NCBI GenBank assembly: GCA_040377825.1
Contig: JBEINZ010000182.1
Location: 1-6,583, forward strand
DNA length: 6,583 nucleotides
Source of the DNA: JBEINZ01 sp040377825
Lineage (GTDB): Bacteria > Pseudomonadota > Alphaproteobacteria > Rhizobiales > Ancalomicrobiaceae
Direction: 5' to 3'
The notes beneath the pieces are model-generated. The model made no database searches. It was not told where the DNA came from and saw only the letters and a list, made by a program, of their open reading frames with translations. Positions 1 to 5,750 of this stretch are shown here, one piece after another. Both the position numbers and the translations under genes were made by a program. The first letter of the stretch is position 1. Each line of letters starts with the position of its first letter.

Positions 1-282
1 CCGTAACTCAACGAGTTTGAAGACTTCCTCGCCATAAAGACCAGCATGCTCGTCTCCTCTCCAAGTGTCAATTGCAAGACACTTGGTTTCCAAGCAACCA
101 CTTTTGACGGCTTGGCAGAAGCAGAAGTAAGAGTATCCGTGGTGAGTTCCAAGCTCGACAATTGAACGCGGTCGATGACAGTTCACCAACCACAAGGCGA
201 ATGGTCCATGCCTGAGCCACGCACTCCCCGGCTCAAATAGAACTGGCATCAAGTCGGAGGTATCCAGATCAAGAATGCCCAT
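1..282 (-). CDS. Class I SAM-dependent methyltransferase, N-terminal part (runs off left edge)
   Basis: Reading the minus strand from the ATG at 282-280 gives 94 codons without a stop up to the window edge. Residues 41-52 read IVELGTHHGYSY, the glycine-containing motif I that binds S-adenosylmethionine in Rossmann-fold methyltransferases. Residues 70-81 read AIDTWRGDEHAG, with an acidic residue placed like motif II. This pattern is typical of the Methyltransf_24-like proteins found in sugar and surface-polysaccharide clusters; the methyl acceptor cannot be told. The start is supported by AAAGGA at 295-290, seven bases before the ATG. The remainder, including the C-terminal half of the fold, lies outside the window. 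The nearby pyruvyl-transferase-like pieces on the same strand fit a glycan-modification context. The methyltransferase fold is well supported; the pathway is inference. Confidence 0.85.
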   Translation of the reverse strand, partial: MGILDLDTSDLMPVLFEPGSAWLRHGPFALWLVNCHRPRSIVELGTHHGYSYFCFCQAVKSGCLETKCLAIDTWRGDEHAGLYGEEVFKLVELR

Positions 283-404
283 TTGCACGTCCTTTCGCCT
301 CTGAAGAGTGTTTCAATAGCCGGTTGTCCCTTGACGGAAGTGTCGGTAGATAAGAATGCGAGATCAAGCGCCTTCCGCATGTGAGGCCACCTGATCTTGC
401 TGTG

Positions 405-647
405 TCAGTCGATTTCGGGTTGCGAAAGCCCGACCGCAGTGGCGGGCGGACGCTTATCGGCAAGTCGAACCATATGGTCATCCAGATTGCGGCCGATGAT
501 CTGCACACCGCCGAGGCGCCTTGGCACCCGGAGAAAAAGTCGATCATGAAAACAGTCCGTGAGAAAATCGCCAAAGTTCTGCATGGCTTTGCCTTCCCGC
601 CAGAACGGAACTGCTTCACGGTAAGCCTTTTTGTCGGAACCGGCCAT
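405..647 (-). pseudogene. Polysaccharide pyruvyl transferase-like N-terminal fragment, probably broken
   Basis: An 80-residue minus-strand frame starts at the ATG 647-645, with AGGA at 657-654 six bases upstream, so the start looks real. Residues 12-31 contain a FWREG...QNFGDFLTD pattern, and residues 47-58 read GVQIIGRNLDDH. An aromatic-W/K segment followed by NFGD is how many polysaccharide pyruvyl transferase family proteins begin. These enzymes add pyruvate ketals from phosphoenolpyruvate to exopolysaccharide sugars. Family members are usually 300 residues or more. Here the frame stops at 407-405, and only about 120 nt remain before the next gene, so the body of the enzyme is missing. The family call rests on short motifs. 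A short intact gene of unknown function is the alternative. Confidence 0.5.
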
Positions 648-711
648 CTCGTGTCCTTAAGGTTTTAATTCGATTTTCTGGTTCGCGTCCTGCGTGTGCA
701 AGACCGGAGGT

Positions 712-849
712 CTATTCAGAACAACGATCTGGTTTCACCACTGAGATCGGAAACCCCTGAAAGAATGCAAGGGTGCCGCGCAGCATGCCTTCATCGCCCT
801 TGCTGCCAGGGGCGGCCGGAGGCACCAGGACCACACGTTCTATGATCAT
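712..849 (-). pseudogene. Second pyruvyl transferase-like N-terminal fragment, 45 codons
   Basis: From the ATG at 849-847 the minus strand encodes 45 residues ending at TAG 714-712. Residues 7-23 read VLVPPAAPGSKGDEGML. The PGS-x-GDE-x-ML pattern directly after a first beta strand is characteristic of the opening of the polysaccharide pyruvyl transferase fold (PF04230). GGGAGA at about 858-853 is a possible ribosome binding site, although close to the ATG. The protein stops after the second predicted strand (residues 34-38, PISVV), far short of a 300-400-residue enzyme, and I see no continuation in the other minus frames. It lies 64 nt upstream of the fragment at 405-647, so the two could be remains of neighbouring paralogues. 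Calling it a remnant is inference from length. Confidence 0.5.
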
Positions 850-946
850 GTCTCTCCCGATTCAACGCCAAGGGCCCTTCAGCGGTGGTCCGGACAAGAT
901 GCCGATCCATCCAACCGAGCCCGCATATTACGGAAGCCTCACGCGA

Positions 947-1312
947 TCAAGCGCGAGACGCGATACTGACCTGGACGATGCTCATCACAGTGGAACCCCC
1001 ATTTGTCATCCAGATTGGGATGATGTTCTGGCGGCCGAAGCGGGCCTCGAAGACCAGGGGCAGGCCGAAGTCGACGCCGATCGGCACGAAGCTGCCCCCG
1101 CCCGCGCTTTGCGGCTTGCCGTTCGGGGCGCAAAGTTCCTTGCCTGCACGATAAAGGTCGTCGATAGATGAATTCGTCACAGTATCGATGAACTGCTGCT
1201 TCAGCTTCCCGCCGTGATGCAGCCGTTCGGCGAATCGGTTCAGAGCAGCCACGCCAAGTCGCTGCCGCCAGCCAGTGATCGCCGGATTGGCGCTGAGGCA
1301 CCACATTGGCAT
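947..1312 (-). CDS. Unrecognised 121-residue protein or C-terminal gene fragment
   Basis: This minus-strand frame has a strongly GC-biased third codon position through its middle (codons such as GGC, TTC, CTG, GTC and ATC), which suggests real or recently real coding. The overlapping frame at 939-1304 lacks this and is arginine-rich, as expected for a shadow. GGAAG lies 5 nt before the ATG at 1312-1310. The frame is open further upstream to about 1372, so the true start is uncertain. Residues 31-58 look alpha-helical (HHGGKLKQQFIDTV, then SSIDDLYRAGKELC). Residues 69-95 look like beta strands (GGGSFVPIGVDFGLPLVFEA, then FGRQNIIPIW). No signal peptide, membrane segment or catalytic motif is evident. 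I do not recognise the family. It could be the 3' part of a longer gene whose upstream portion is the frameshifted remnant at 1336-1508. Confidence 0.45.
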   Translation of the reverse strand: MPMWCLSANPAITGWRQRLGVAALNRFAERLHHGGKLKQQFIDTVTNSSIDDLYRAGKELCAPNGKPQSAGGGSFVPIGVDFGLPLVFEARFGRQNIIPIWMTNGGSTVMSIVQVSIASRA

Positions 1313-1335
1313 GGCTTCTTCCGTTTGCGTTCTGG

Positions 1336-1508
1336 TCAGCCGAAACCTAGTCCGTCGTCGTCGTCGGCCCGGTCATGCTGGCGAGATGTCGGAGCTTCCA
1401 CCTCTTCAGAAACGGCAACGGGTTCCACTTCGCACACGTTGATGCCGAACGTCTTCTGAAATCGATCTCGGCGACGATCAACATCGCCTCTGCATAGTCC
1501 TGCGCGAA
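1336..1508 (-). pseudogene. Frameshifted coding remnant of unknown function
   Basis: Two minus-strand frames each look protein-like over part of this stretch. From 1508 the frame reads FAQDYAEAMLIVAEIDF and then degenerates into arginine-rich sequence. In the neighbouring frame, from about 1455 to the stop at 1338-1336, it reads QKTFGINVCEVEPVAVSEEV and ends in an acidic tail (DRADDDDGLGFG). Joining them near 1455-1460 with a single indel would give one sensible C-terminal domain. The acidic run comes from a short GTC repeat (plus strand, about 1354-1366). The family is not recognised. The single-frameshift model is inference and could equally be two unrelated chance frames. Confidence 0.3.
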
Positions 1509-1746
1509 GAGCTAAACGACTTTTAGGTCGCCCACAGTCGGCCAATATCACCGCTACCGTGGCCGACTTTCGCACCGCCGCTTTAAATCCAACAACATCG
1601 GCGCAGGTCCCAGTCTGGGGCGGTAAAGCTGTCGGCATTTTAGCGCTTCCCAGTTTCCCGAGACGTTCCCCCTCCGTCCTATGGACATTTTCAATTTAAC
1701 TTATTGATAGTATTATGTAAAAATTCGGATTGCCCGACCGTTAAGC
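1509..1746. other. Gene-poor stretch with an AT-rich patch
   Basis: No convincing gene is visible here. A minus-strand frame beginning at the ATG 1638-1636 is open but has no protein-like character until it reaches the remnant to its left. At about 1686-1730 the base composition drops to mostly A and T (TTCAATTTAACTTATTGATA and following), unlike the GC-rich surroundings. Such a patch could hold a promoter, or mark a junction between the accessory DNA on the left and the prfB region on the right. I could not identify a convincing -35/-10 pair or an inverted terminal repeat. Confidence 0.35.
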
Positions 1747-1845
1747 TTATGCGCCGCCTTGTTCGCGAGCCGTTTCGAAAGCCGCCAGAGCCTCATCGTC
1801 CAGATCGCCCTCACGAAAAGGTCCTAGCCCGCGAGCCATCGCCAT
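1747..1845 (-). pseudogene. Possible 32-codon gene fragment, unrecognised
   Basis: The minus strand from the ATG at 1845-1843 to the TAA at 1749-1747 encodes 32 residues, including GPFREGDLDDEALAAFETAR. The sequence reads like an amphipathic helical C-terminal tail with normal codon use. There is no convincing ribosome binding site; GGGGATCC lies upstream. The same frame stays open far into the antisense of prfB, but that part is serine/arginine-rich and plainly a shadow. It may be the 3' end of a gene whose 5' part was lost when this region was rearranged next to prfB, or it may be chance. No family call is made. Confidence 0.25.
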
Positions 1846-1974
1846 CGTGGATCCCCGCGCGTCTTGGATGTCTTGAACCCGGGCAACGGGTTTACACCTA
1901 GGCTGCGCGTGAGTATCGTCCGCGCCGCCGTCAAGGGTGCGACTCTCGGTTCGCCTATAACGGTCGGATTTGGC

Positions 1975-1979
1975 GAGGA
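1975..1979 (+). promoter_or_regulatory. Ribosome binding site of prfB
   Basis: GAGGA lies seven bases before the ATG at 1987-1989. It fixes the prfB start there, not at the in-frame upstream ATG at 1864, whose intervening codons do not resemble RF2. Confidence 0.75.
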
Positions 1980-1986
1980 TGTTGGA

Positions 1987-3115
1987 ATGAAAGCGGAAAT
2001 TCAGGGGATCGTCGAAGAGATCAAGCAGGCTCTCAGCCTGCTGAGGAGGCATCTTTGACTGGGACGTCGCGCTGAAGCGGCTCGACGAACTGAACGCCCG
2101 CGCCGAGGATCCGAACCTATGGAATGACCCGCCGCTTGCGCAGAAGCTGATGCGCGAGCGCGACCAGCTCGTAAAGTCGGTCGACGTCGTGAAGGGCATC
2201 GCGCGCGATCTCGACGACAATCTCACGCTACTCGAACTCGGTGAAATGGAAGACGACGACGACACGATCGCGGAGGCCGAGGAAGCGCTTCGTCATCTCG
2301 GGCGCGACGTCGCGCGCCGGCAAGTGGACGCGTTGTTGTCGGGCGAGGCGGATGGCAACGACACCTATGTCGAAATTCATGCGGGCGCCGGGGGCACCGA
2401 GTCCCAGGATTGGACCGAGATGCTGTTTCGCATGTATATGCGGTGGGGCGAGGCGCATGGTTACAAAGTCGAGGTGATCGAATACTCGGCCGGCGAAGAG
2501 GCGGGCATCAAGGGTGCAACGCTGCTTATCAAGGGTCCGCAGGCCTATGGCTGGCTAAAGACCGAGTCTGGCGTCCATCGCTTGGTGCGCATCTCGCCCT
2601 ATGACTCCAACGCCCGCCGGCACACGAGCTTCGCGAGCGTTTGGGTATATCCGGTCATCGACGATTCGATCGAGATTCAGGTCAATGAATCCGAGGTTCG
2701 CGTCGACACCTATCGCTCGTCGGGCGCTGGCGGCCAGCACGTCAACACGACCGACTCCGCGGTCCGTCTGACGCATATCCCAACTGGCATTGCCGTGGCC
2801 TGCCAGGCGGAGCGCTCGCAACACAAAAACCGCGCGACAGCGTGGGCGATGCTGCGCGCGCGGCTTTACGAAATCGAGCTGCAGAAGCGCGAGGAAAAGG
2901 CCATGGCGGACGCGGCTTCCAAGACCGATATCGGTTGGGGCCACCAGATTCGGTCCTACGTGCTGCAGCCCTATCAGATGGTCAAGGATCTTCGAACTGG
3001 CGTGCAGTCAACCGATCCGCAGCGCGTGCTCGACGGGGATCTCGACCCCTTCATGCAGGCGTCGCTTGCCGCGCGTGTCAGCGGCGGCGCTGGTTCGGTC
3101 GCCGACATCGACTGA
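1987..3115 (+). CDS. prfB: Peptide chain release factor 2 (RF2), with programmed +1 frameshift
   Basis: RF2 ends translation at UGA and UAA by triggering release of the finished protein in the ribosomal A site. The gene reads in one frame for 23 codons (1987-2055), meets TGA at 2056-2058, and continues in the +1 frame from 2057 to the TGA at 3113-3115. The joined product is 375 residues, close to the 365 of E. coli RF2. Residues 248-250 are the GGQ motif, in SGAGGQHVNTTDSAVRLTH, which enters the peptidyl transferase centre. Residues 203-205 are SPY, at the place of the E. coli stop-codon-reading SPF tripeptide. The C-terminal SDIGWG-type signature appears as TDIGWGHQIRSYVL at about 313-326. 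The N-terminal part is the usual helical domain 1. Expression should be autoregulated through the frameshift. PBP1A, the neighbour I would expect upstream in this order, is not seen. Confidence 0.98.
2044..2059 (+). promoter_or_regulatory. Programmed +1 ribosomal frameshift signal in prfB
   Basis: AGGAGG (2044-2049), a three-base spacer CAT, the slippery codon CTT (2053-2055), the stop TGA (2056-2058) and a following C match the classical RF2 recoding site (AGGGGG-TAT-CTT-TGA-C in E. coli). The internal Shine-Dalgarno-like element pairs with 16S rRNA and pushes the ribosome forward. TGA followed by C is a weak stop. When RF2 is scarce the ribosome slips from CUU to UUU and makes full-length RF2; when it is plentiful, translation ends after 23 residues (the frame-0 peptide ends LLRRHL). 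The element is seen directly; the mechanism is known from other bacteria. Confidence 0.96.
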
Positions 3116-3212
3116 TCTGTCGACGACCGCCGCCGGTATTGCATGAGCGTCCATGGCCACAATCGGCTATGACGGCACGGCGCCGGTGATTGGCGTTTCC
3201 GGATCCCGTCCC

Positions 3213-4121
3213 ATGGCCTTCTCGTTGCGTCAGATCCAGTTCTTCATTGCCGTCGCCGAGAACGGTTCAATTTCCGGCGCGGCGCAAGAACTGGCCGTAT
3301 CCCAATCGACCATCACCGAGGCGCTCAAGGAACTTGAGGCCGATCTAGGCGTTACCCTTCTGCAACGGCACGCGCGCGGGGTCGCGGTCACCCATAAGGG
3401 CCAGCTCTTTCTGCGTCACGCCGAGCGGATCTGGCTCGACGTGACGGACGCGCGGCGCGCGTTGACGGCCGACATTCCAACGGTCAACGGCAGGCTCGTG
3501 CTCGGCGTCACCTCGCTCGTCGCCGGTTATGTCTTGGCCGATATACTCGCCCGGTTCCGCCGTGCGTTCCCTGGCGTCGACGTCAGTGTTGTGGAGGACG
3601 GCCACGACCATCTTGAGCATCTTTTGCTCAATGGCGAAATCGATCTGGCGCTCGTGATTATATCGGGACTGCACAATACCGATTCATTGCGCGCGGAAAT
3701 CTTGGATGCCTACCCGTTGCGGGTCTGGTTGCCGCTCGGCCACCCACTAGCCGCGCGCGCCAGCATCTCGCTGCCGGCGATCGCGGCGTTGCCGCAGATC
3801 GTACTCGATCTGGACGAAATCGAGGAATCCGCGGATCAGGTTTGGCGCGCCAGCGGATTGCGGCCCAATGTGGTCTTCCGAACTCGTTCGGTGGAGGCCG
3901 TTCGCTCACTCGTTGCGACGGGAATGGGAATTTCGGTTCTGCCGGAACTTGTGTTCCGGCCGTGGTCGCTGGAAGGACACCGGCTGGAAGCGCGGGACAT
4001 TGAAGGCGATGCCCCGCGCGCGAAGGCGGCCCTGGTATGGCGGCGCGGCTCGAAATTGGACGCCGCCGCTCGCCGATTTGTTGAGGTGACGTTAGCCCAG
4101 AAGGCGCCGCGTCGTGGCTGA
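3213..4121 (+). CDS. LysR-type transcriptional regulator
   Basis: I place the start at the ATG 3213-3215, giving 302 residues, because the LysR helix-turn-helix normally begins within a few residues of the start (FSLRQIQFFIAVAENGSISG). An in-frame ATG at 3153 would add 20 residues of no LysR character; neither start has a strong ribosome binding site. Residues 5-64 form the winged helix-turn-helix, with the recognition helix around SQSTITEALKELEADLG (30-46). A linker helix follows to about 90, then the two-lobed effector-binding domain from GRLVLGVTS (93-101) to about residue 290. The length fits the family, which binds a small coinducer and controls target promoters as a tetramer. It follows prfB by 97 nt on the same strand and faces the next gene tail to tail, so no divergent target is visible. 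The effector cannot be inferred. Confidence 0.95.
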   Translation: MAFSLRQIQFFIAVAENGSISGAAQELAVSQSTITEALKELEADLGVTLLQRHARGVAVTHKGQLFLRHAERIWLDVTDARRALTADIPTVNGRLVLGVTSLVAGYVLADILARFRRAFPGVDVSVVEDGHDHLEHLLLNGEIDLALVIISGLHNTDSLRAEILDAYPLRVWLPLGHPLAARASISLPAIAALPQIVLDLDEIEESADQVWRASGLRPNVVFRTRSVEAVRSLVATGMGISVLPELVFRPWSLEGHRLEARDIEGDAPRAKAALVWRRGSKLDAAARRFVEVTLAQKAPRRG

Positions 4122-4125
4122 TCCA

Positions 4126-5505
4126 TCACTCTTCGGAGCTTGCCCCGCGTTCACCCGGCGCTCCCGCGCGCATTGCGAAATAGCTTCCGCACCCGTACTT
4201 CCAGTCTCGTGGGCTGCCGACATCCAAATGGATCATGTTTGGATGGCAGTATTGTCCGACACCGCCAACATGAGGGATCGTTCGGGCGAAAGCCGCAAGC
4301 GACCTGCCGTCTACGCCGGGAACGATGATATCGGCAGCGGCGCAGCGCCGATGAAGAGATGACGGACGACCGCGGGCCCGGTAGCCGGAAGTTATGACCA
4401 CCTTTTTGCCGTAGCGGGTTTCGATCTGCGTTAGAATATCCATGAGCTCCGGCCTGAGGCAGGCCGTCTCAACCGACTCCGATTGCAAGACATAGGGCAC
4501 GCCAAATGGGGTGTCCAAAATGACCGGGTTGCGCGGCATCGTATCCCCAGGGGGGGCATACATCGCGACTTGCTGGTTATCCTGTTTCTCGGCTTCCGGC
4601 CGGGTACGCCCAGCCGGGAGCGCGGCGAATAACGGGCGCTGAAGGATCGCGCCTGGCTTGTAGGGCGGTGGCGCTGCCGAGGCGTCCGCTGTTGCTGTCG
4701 GCCGCGAACTAGACCCAGCAAGATCCGAGGCAGGCGATTGTGGTTGGGTCGCGGCGACCGGCGTTTCGACGTCCTCTTCAGAACCGTCCGGTTTTGGTCG
4801 CGGAAGCGGAATGCGCCTTCCGTCCGCGAGCACGCCAAGACGCGGCTTTGGATGTGGGATCGGCAAAAGGGCGGCAACGTCGTCGTCCTCTTCGGCAACC
4901 GGAGGTGCAATCGTTTGATGCGGTTCCGGATTGAACAACACCGTTGGCGCCCGACCGTCCAACGGATCGACCGGCGGTGCCACCAACAATCGGTCGAATG
5001 GGGAGGCGATTTCAGGTTCGCCAAAGGCCGCATAGCCGAGGATGGGCATTGCCATCGTGCCCGGGGCGTCGGTCATGTTCGTGGTGATGGTAACGCCGCC
5101 ACCGCGCATGAGACTGCTGACTTCCGTAAAAGCCGCGGCCAAGGAATTTCTTTGGGCAGGGACGGGGAGTCTGTCCGACTTGACCCTTACCCAGCTCTCG
5201 TCCGCTTCTGAACCGAATTGTGCCGGGTTCGAATCGTTGATGATGGCAGGAGTGCCGGTTCCGTCCGAGTTCGGCGCGCGGCTCGCGAACGTTCCGAAGA
5301 ACGACATAGACAGCCCTGGTAACGTCACACCTGCCAGAAGCAATGCGAACGTTCCTGCCGCCCGACGGCTTACCCGCTGCGAAGAGGGCACTAGACCCAG
5401 TTGCGGAATTTCGCTCTCGGCAAAAGCCGCACTATGCTGATTGACGGAATCAGACCCAACTCGGGCTGTTTCCACGTCGGGTCCGTTCGGTCCAGCCGAA
5501 TTCAA
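4126..5505 (-). CDS. D-Ala-D-Ala carboxypeptidase-like (peptidase M15 family) envelope protein
   Basis: The 459-residue product has three parts. Residues 1-47 are polar, followed by a hydrophobic stretch at about 48-70 (AAGTFALLLAGVTLPGLSMS) behind two arginines. This would be an uncleaved signal anchor or a signal peptide, placing the rest in the periplasm. Residues about 75-330 are a low-complexity linker rich in proline, alanine and acidic residues, with PHPKPR and PLPRPKP motifs. Residues 345-441 are the M15_3-type metallopeptidase domain: SGYR at 373-376, SLHRRCAAAD at 383-392 and IHLDVG at 425-430. H385, D392 and H426 are the likely zinc ligands. Four cysteines (349, 388, 420, 439) could form two disulfides. 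Such proteins act on peptidoglycan peptides, but the substrate here is not shown. The start is TTG (5505-5503), chosen because of its excellent ribosome binding site. Confidence 0.92.
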   Translation of the reverse strand: MNSAGPNGPDVETARVGSDSVNQHSAAFAESEIPQLGLVPSSQRVSRRAAGTFALLLAGVTLPGLSMSFFGTFASRAPNSDGTGTPAIINDSNPAQFGSEADESWVRVKSDRLPVPAQRNSLAAAFTEVSSLMRGGGVTITTNMTDAPGTMAMPILGYAAFGEPEIASPFDRLLVAPPVDPLDGRAPTVLFNPEPHQTIAPPVAEEDDDVAALLPIPHPKPRLGVLADGRRIPLPRPKPDGSEEDVETPVAATQPQSPASDLAGSSSRPTATADASAAPPPYKPGAILQRPLFAALPAGRTRPEAEKQDNQQVAMYAPPGDTMPRNPVILDTPFGVPYVLQSESVETACLRPELMDILTQIETRYGKKVVITSGYRARGRPSSLHRRCAAADIIVPGVDGRSLAAFARTIPHVGGVGQYCHPNMIHLDVGSPRDWKYGCGSYFAMRAGAPGERGASSEE

Positions 5506-5510
5506 TACAG

Positions 5511-5517
5511 CCCTCCT
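5511..5517 (-). promoter_or_regulatory. Strong ribosome binding site that fixes a TTG start
   Basis: Read on the minus strand, AGGAGGG ends five bases before the TTG at 5505-5503. No in-frame ATG or GTG is better placed, so the peptidase gene most likely starts at TTG. Confidence 0.8.
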
Positions 5518-5524
5518 GATGCGG

Positions 5525-5545
5525 CCGAGAATAGTCAGATCTCGG
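5525..5545 (-). repeat. Inverted repeat in the leader of the M15 peptidase gene
   Basis: CCGAGA (5525-5530) and TCTCGG (5540-5545) are perfect six-base arms around a nine-base loop. The repeat lies between the candidate promoter and the ribosome binding site of the minus-strand peptidase gene, so it could form a small leader hairpin or be a regulator site. The same CTCGG/CCGAG arms recur at 5610-5620. Confidence 0.4.
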
Positions 5546-5573
5546 ATTGAATGCTTTTAACCGCCATAAGAGC

Positions 5574-5601
5574 AACATACACAGCTTGTTAAGGTTTGCA
5601 A
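5574..5601 (-). promoter_or_regulatory. Candidate sigma-70 promoter for the M15 peptidase gene
   Basis: On the minus strand, TTGCAA (5601-5596) and TATGTT (5579-5574) are separated by 16 bases and lie about 70 bases before the TTG start. Both hexamers are only partial matches to consensus, so this is a weak prediction from position and spacing. Confidence 0.3.
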
Positions 5602-5609
5602 GCACCGCT

Positions 5610-5620
5610 CTCGGTCCGAG
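5610..5620. repeat. Short palindrome CTCGG-T-CCGAG
   Basis: Five-base arms (5610-5614 and 5616-5620) flank a single T. It lies nine bases upstream of the candidate -35 hexamer of the peptidase gene, a usual place for an activator or repressor site. No family of regulator is suggested by the sequence. Confidence 0.35.
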
Positions 5621-5630
5621 CCGACATGCT

Positions 5631-5642
5631 AAACCATGGTTT
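5631..5642. repeat. Perfect 12-base palindrome AAACCATGGTTT
   Basis: This is a perfect twofold-symmetric site in the gap upstream of the peptidase gene, 10 bases further out than the CTCGG palindrome. It could be a protein-binding site; a 12-base palindrome can also arise by chance, and no partner copy was seen in the window. Confidence 0.3.
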
Positions 5643-5702
5643 CTTTTGCTATTGTCCTTCCCATGAAGCCTGTATATCCACTGAAGGTAATCCCTGAATA
5701 AG

Positions 5703-5730
5703 AAAAGGCCCGGTGCGCTCCGGGCCTTTT
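5703..5730 (-). terminator. Rho-independent terminator, likely bidirectional
   Basis: AAAAGGCCCGG (5703-5713) and CCGGGCCTTTT (5720-5730) form a perfect 11-bp stem with a six-base loop (TGCGCT). The A and T tails make it usable from either side. It begins about 20 nt past the stop codon of the minus-strand gene at 5751, so it most likely ends that transcript and insulates the peptidase gene behind it. Confidence 0.9.
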
Positions 5731-5750
5731 ATGGGATTGACTTCGATACT

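Noticed and set aside
773..1171. 132-residue plus-strand frame
   Set aside because: It overlaps the codon-biased minus-strand frame at 947-1312 and the pyruvyl-transferase-like start at 712-849. It has no ribosome binding site or recognisable motif.
1354..1366. Short GTC trinucleotide repeat
   Set aside because: It encodes a run of aspartates in the minus-strand remnant. A similar acidic run occurs in RF2 at about 2251-2263, so it needs no special explanation and is not a CRISPR or satellite array.
1747..2265. 172-residue minus-strand reading frame over the start of prfB
   Set aside because: Its N-terminal half is a serine/arginine-rich antisense of the RF2 coding frame. Only the last 32 codons, outside prfB, look protein-like and are listed separately.
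3153..3212. Longer LysR start at 3153
   Set aside because: The extra 20 residues have no LysR character and no better ribosome binding site. The ATG at 3213 gives the usual family N-terminus.
4738..5211. 157-residue plus-strand frame inside the M15 peptidase gene
   Set aside because: It is arginine-rich and antisense to the proline-rich linker, the usual shadow in GC-rich DNA.
5226..5235. GGTTCGAATC, which resembles a tRNA T-loop
   Set aside because: No acceptor, D or anticodon stems can be drawn around it, and it lies inside the well-supported peptidase coding frame.
5636..5701. 21-codon plus-strand frame (MVSFAIVLPMKPVYPLKVIPE without one residue run beyond 21) ending just before the terminator
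   Set aside because: Neither of its two ATG codons has a ribosome binding site, and the first lies inside a palindrome. The terminator is better explained by the minus-strand gene.
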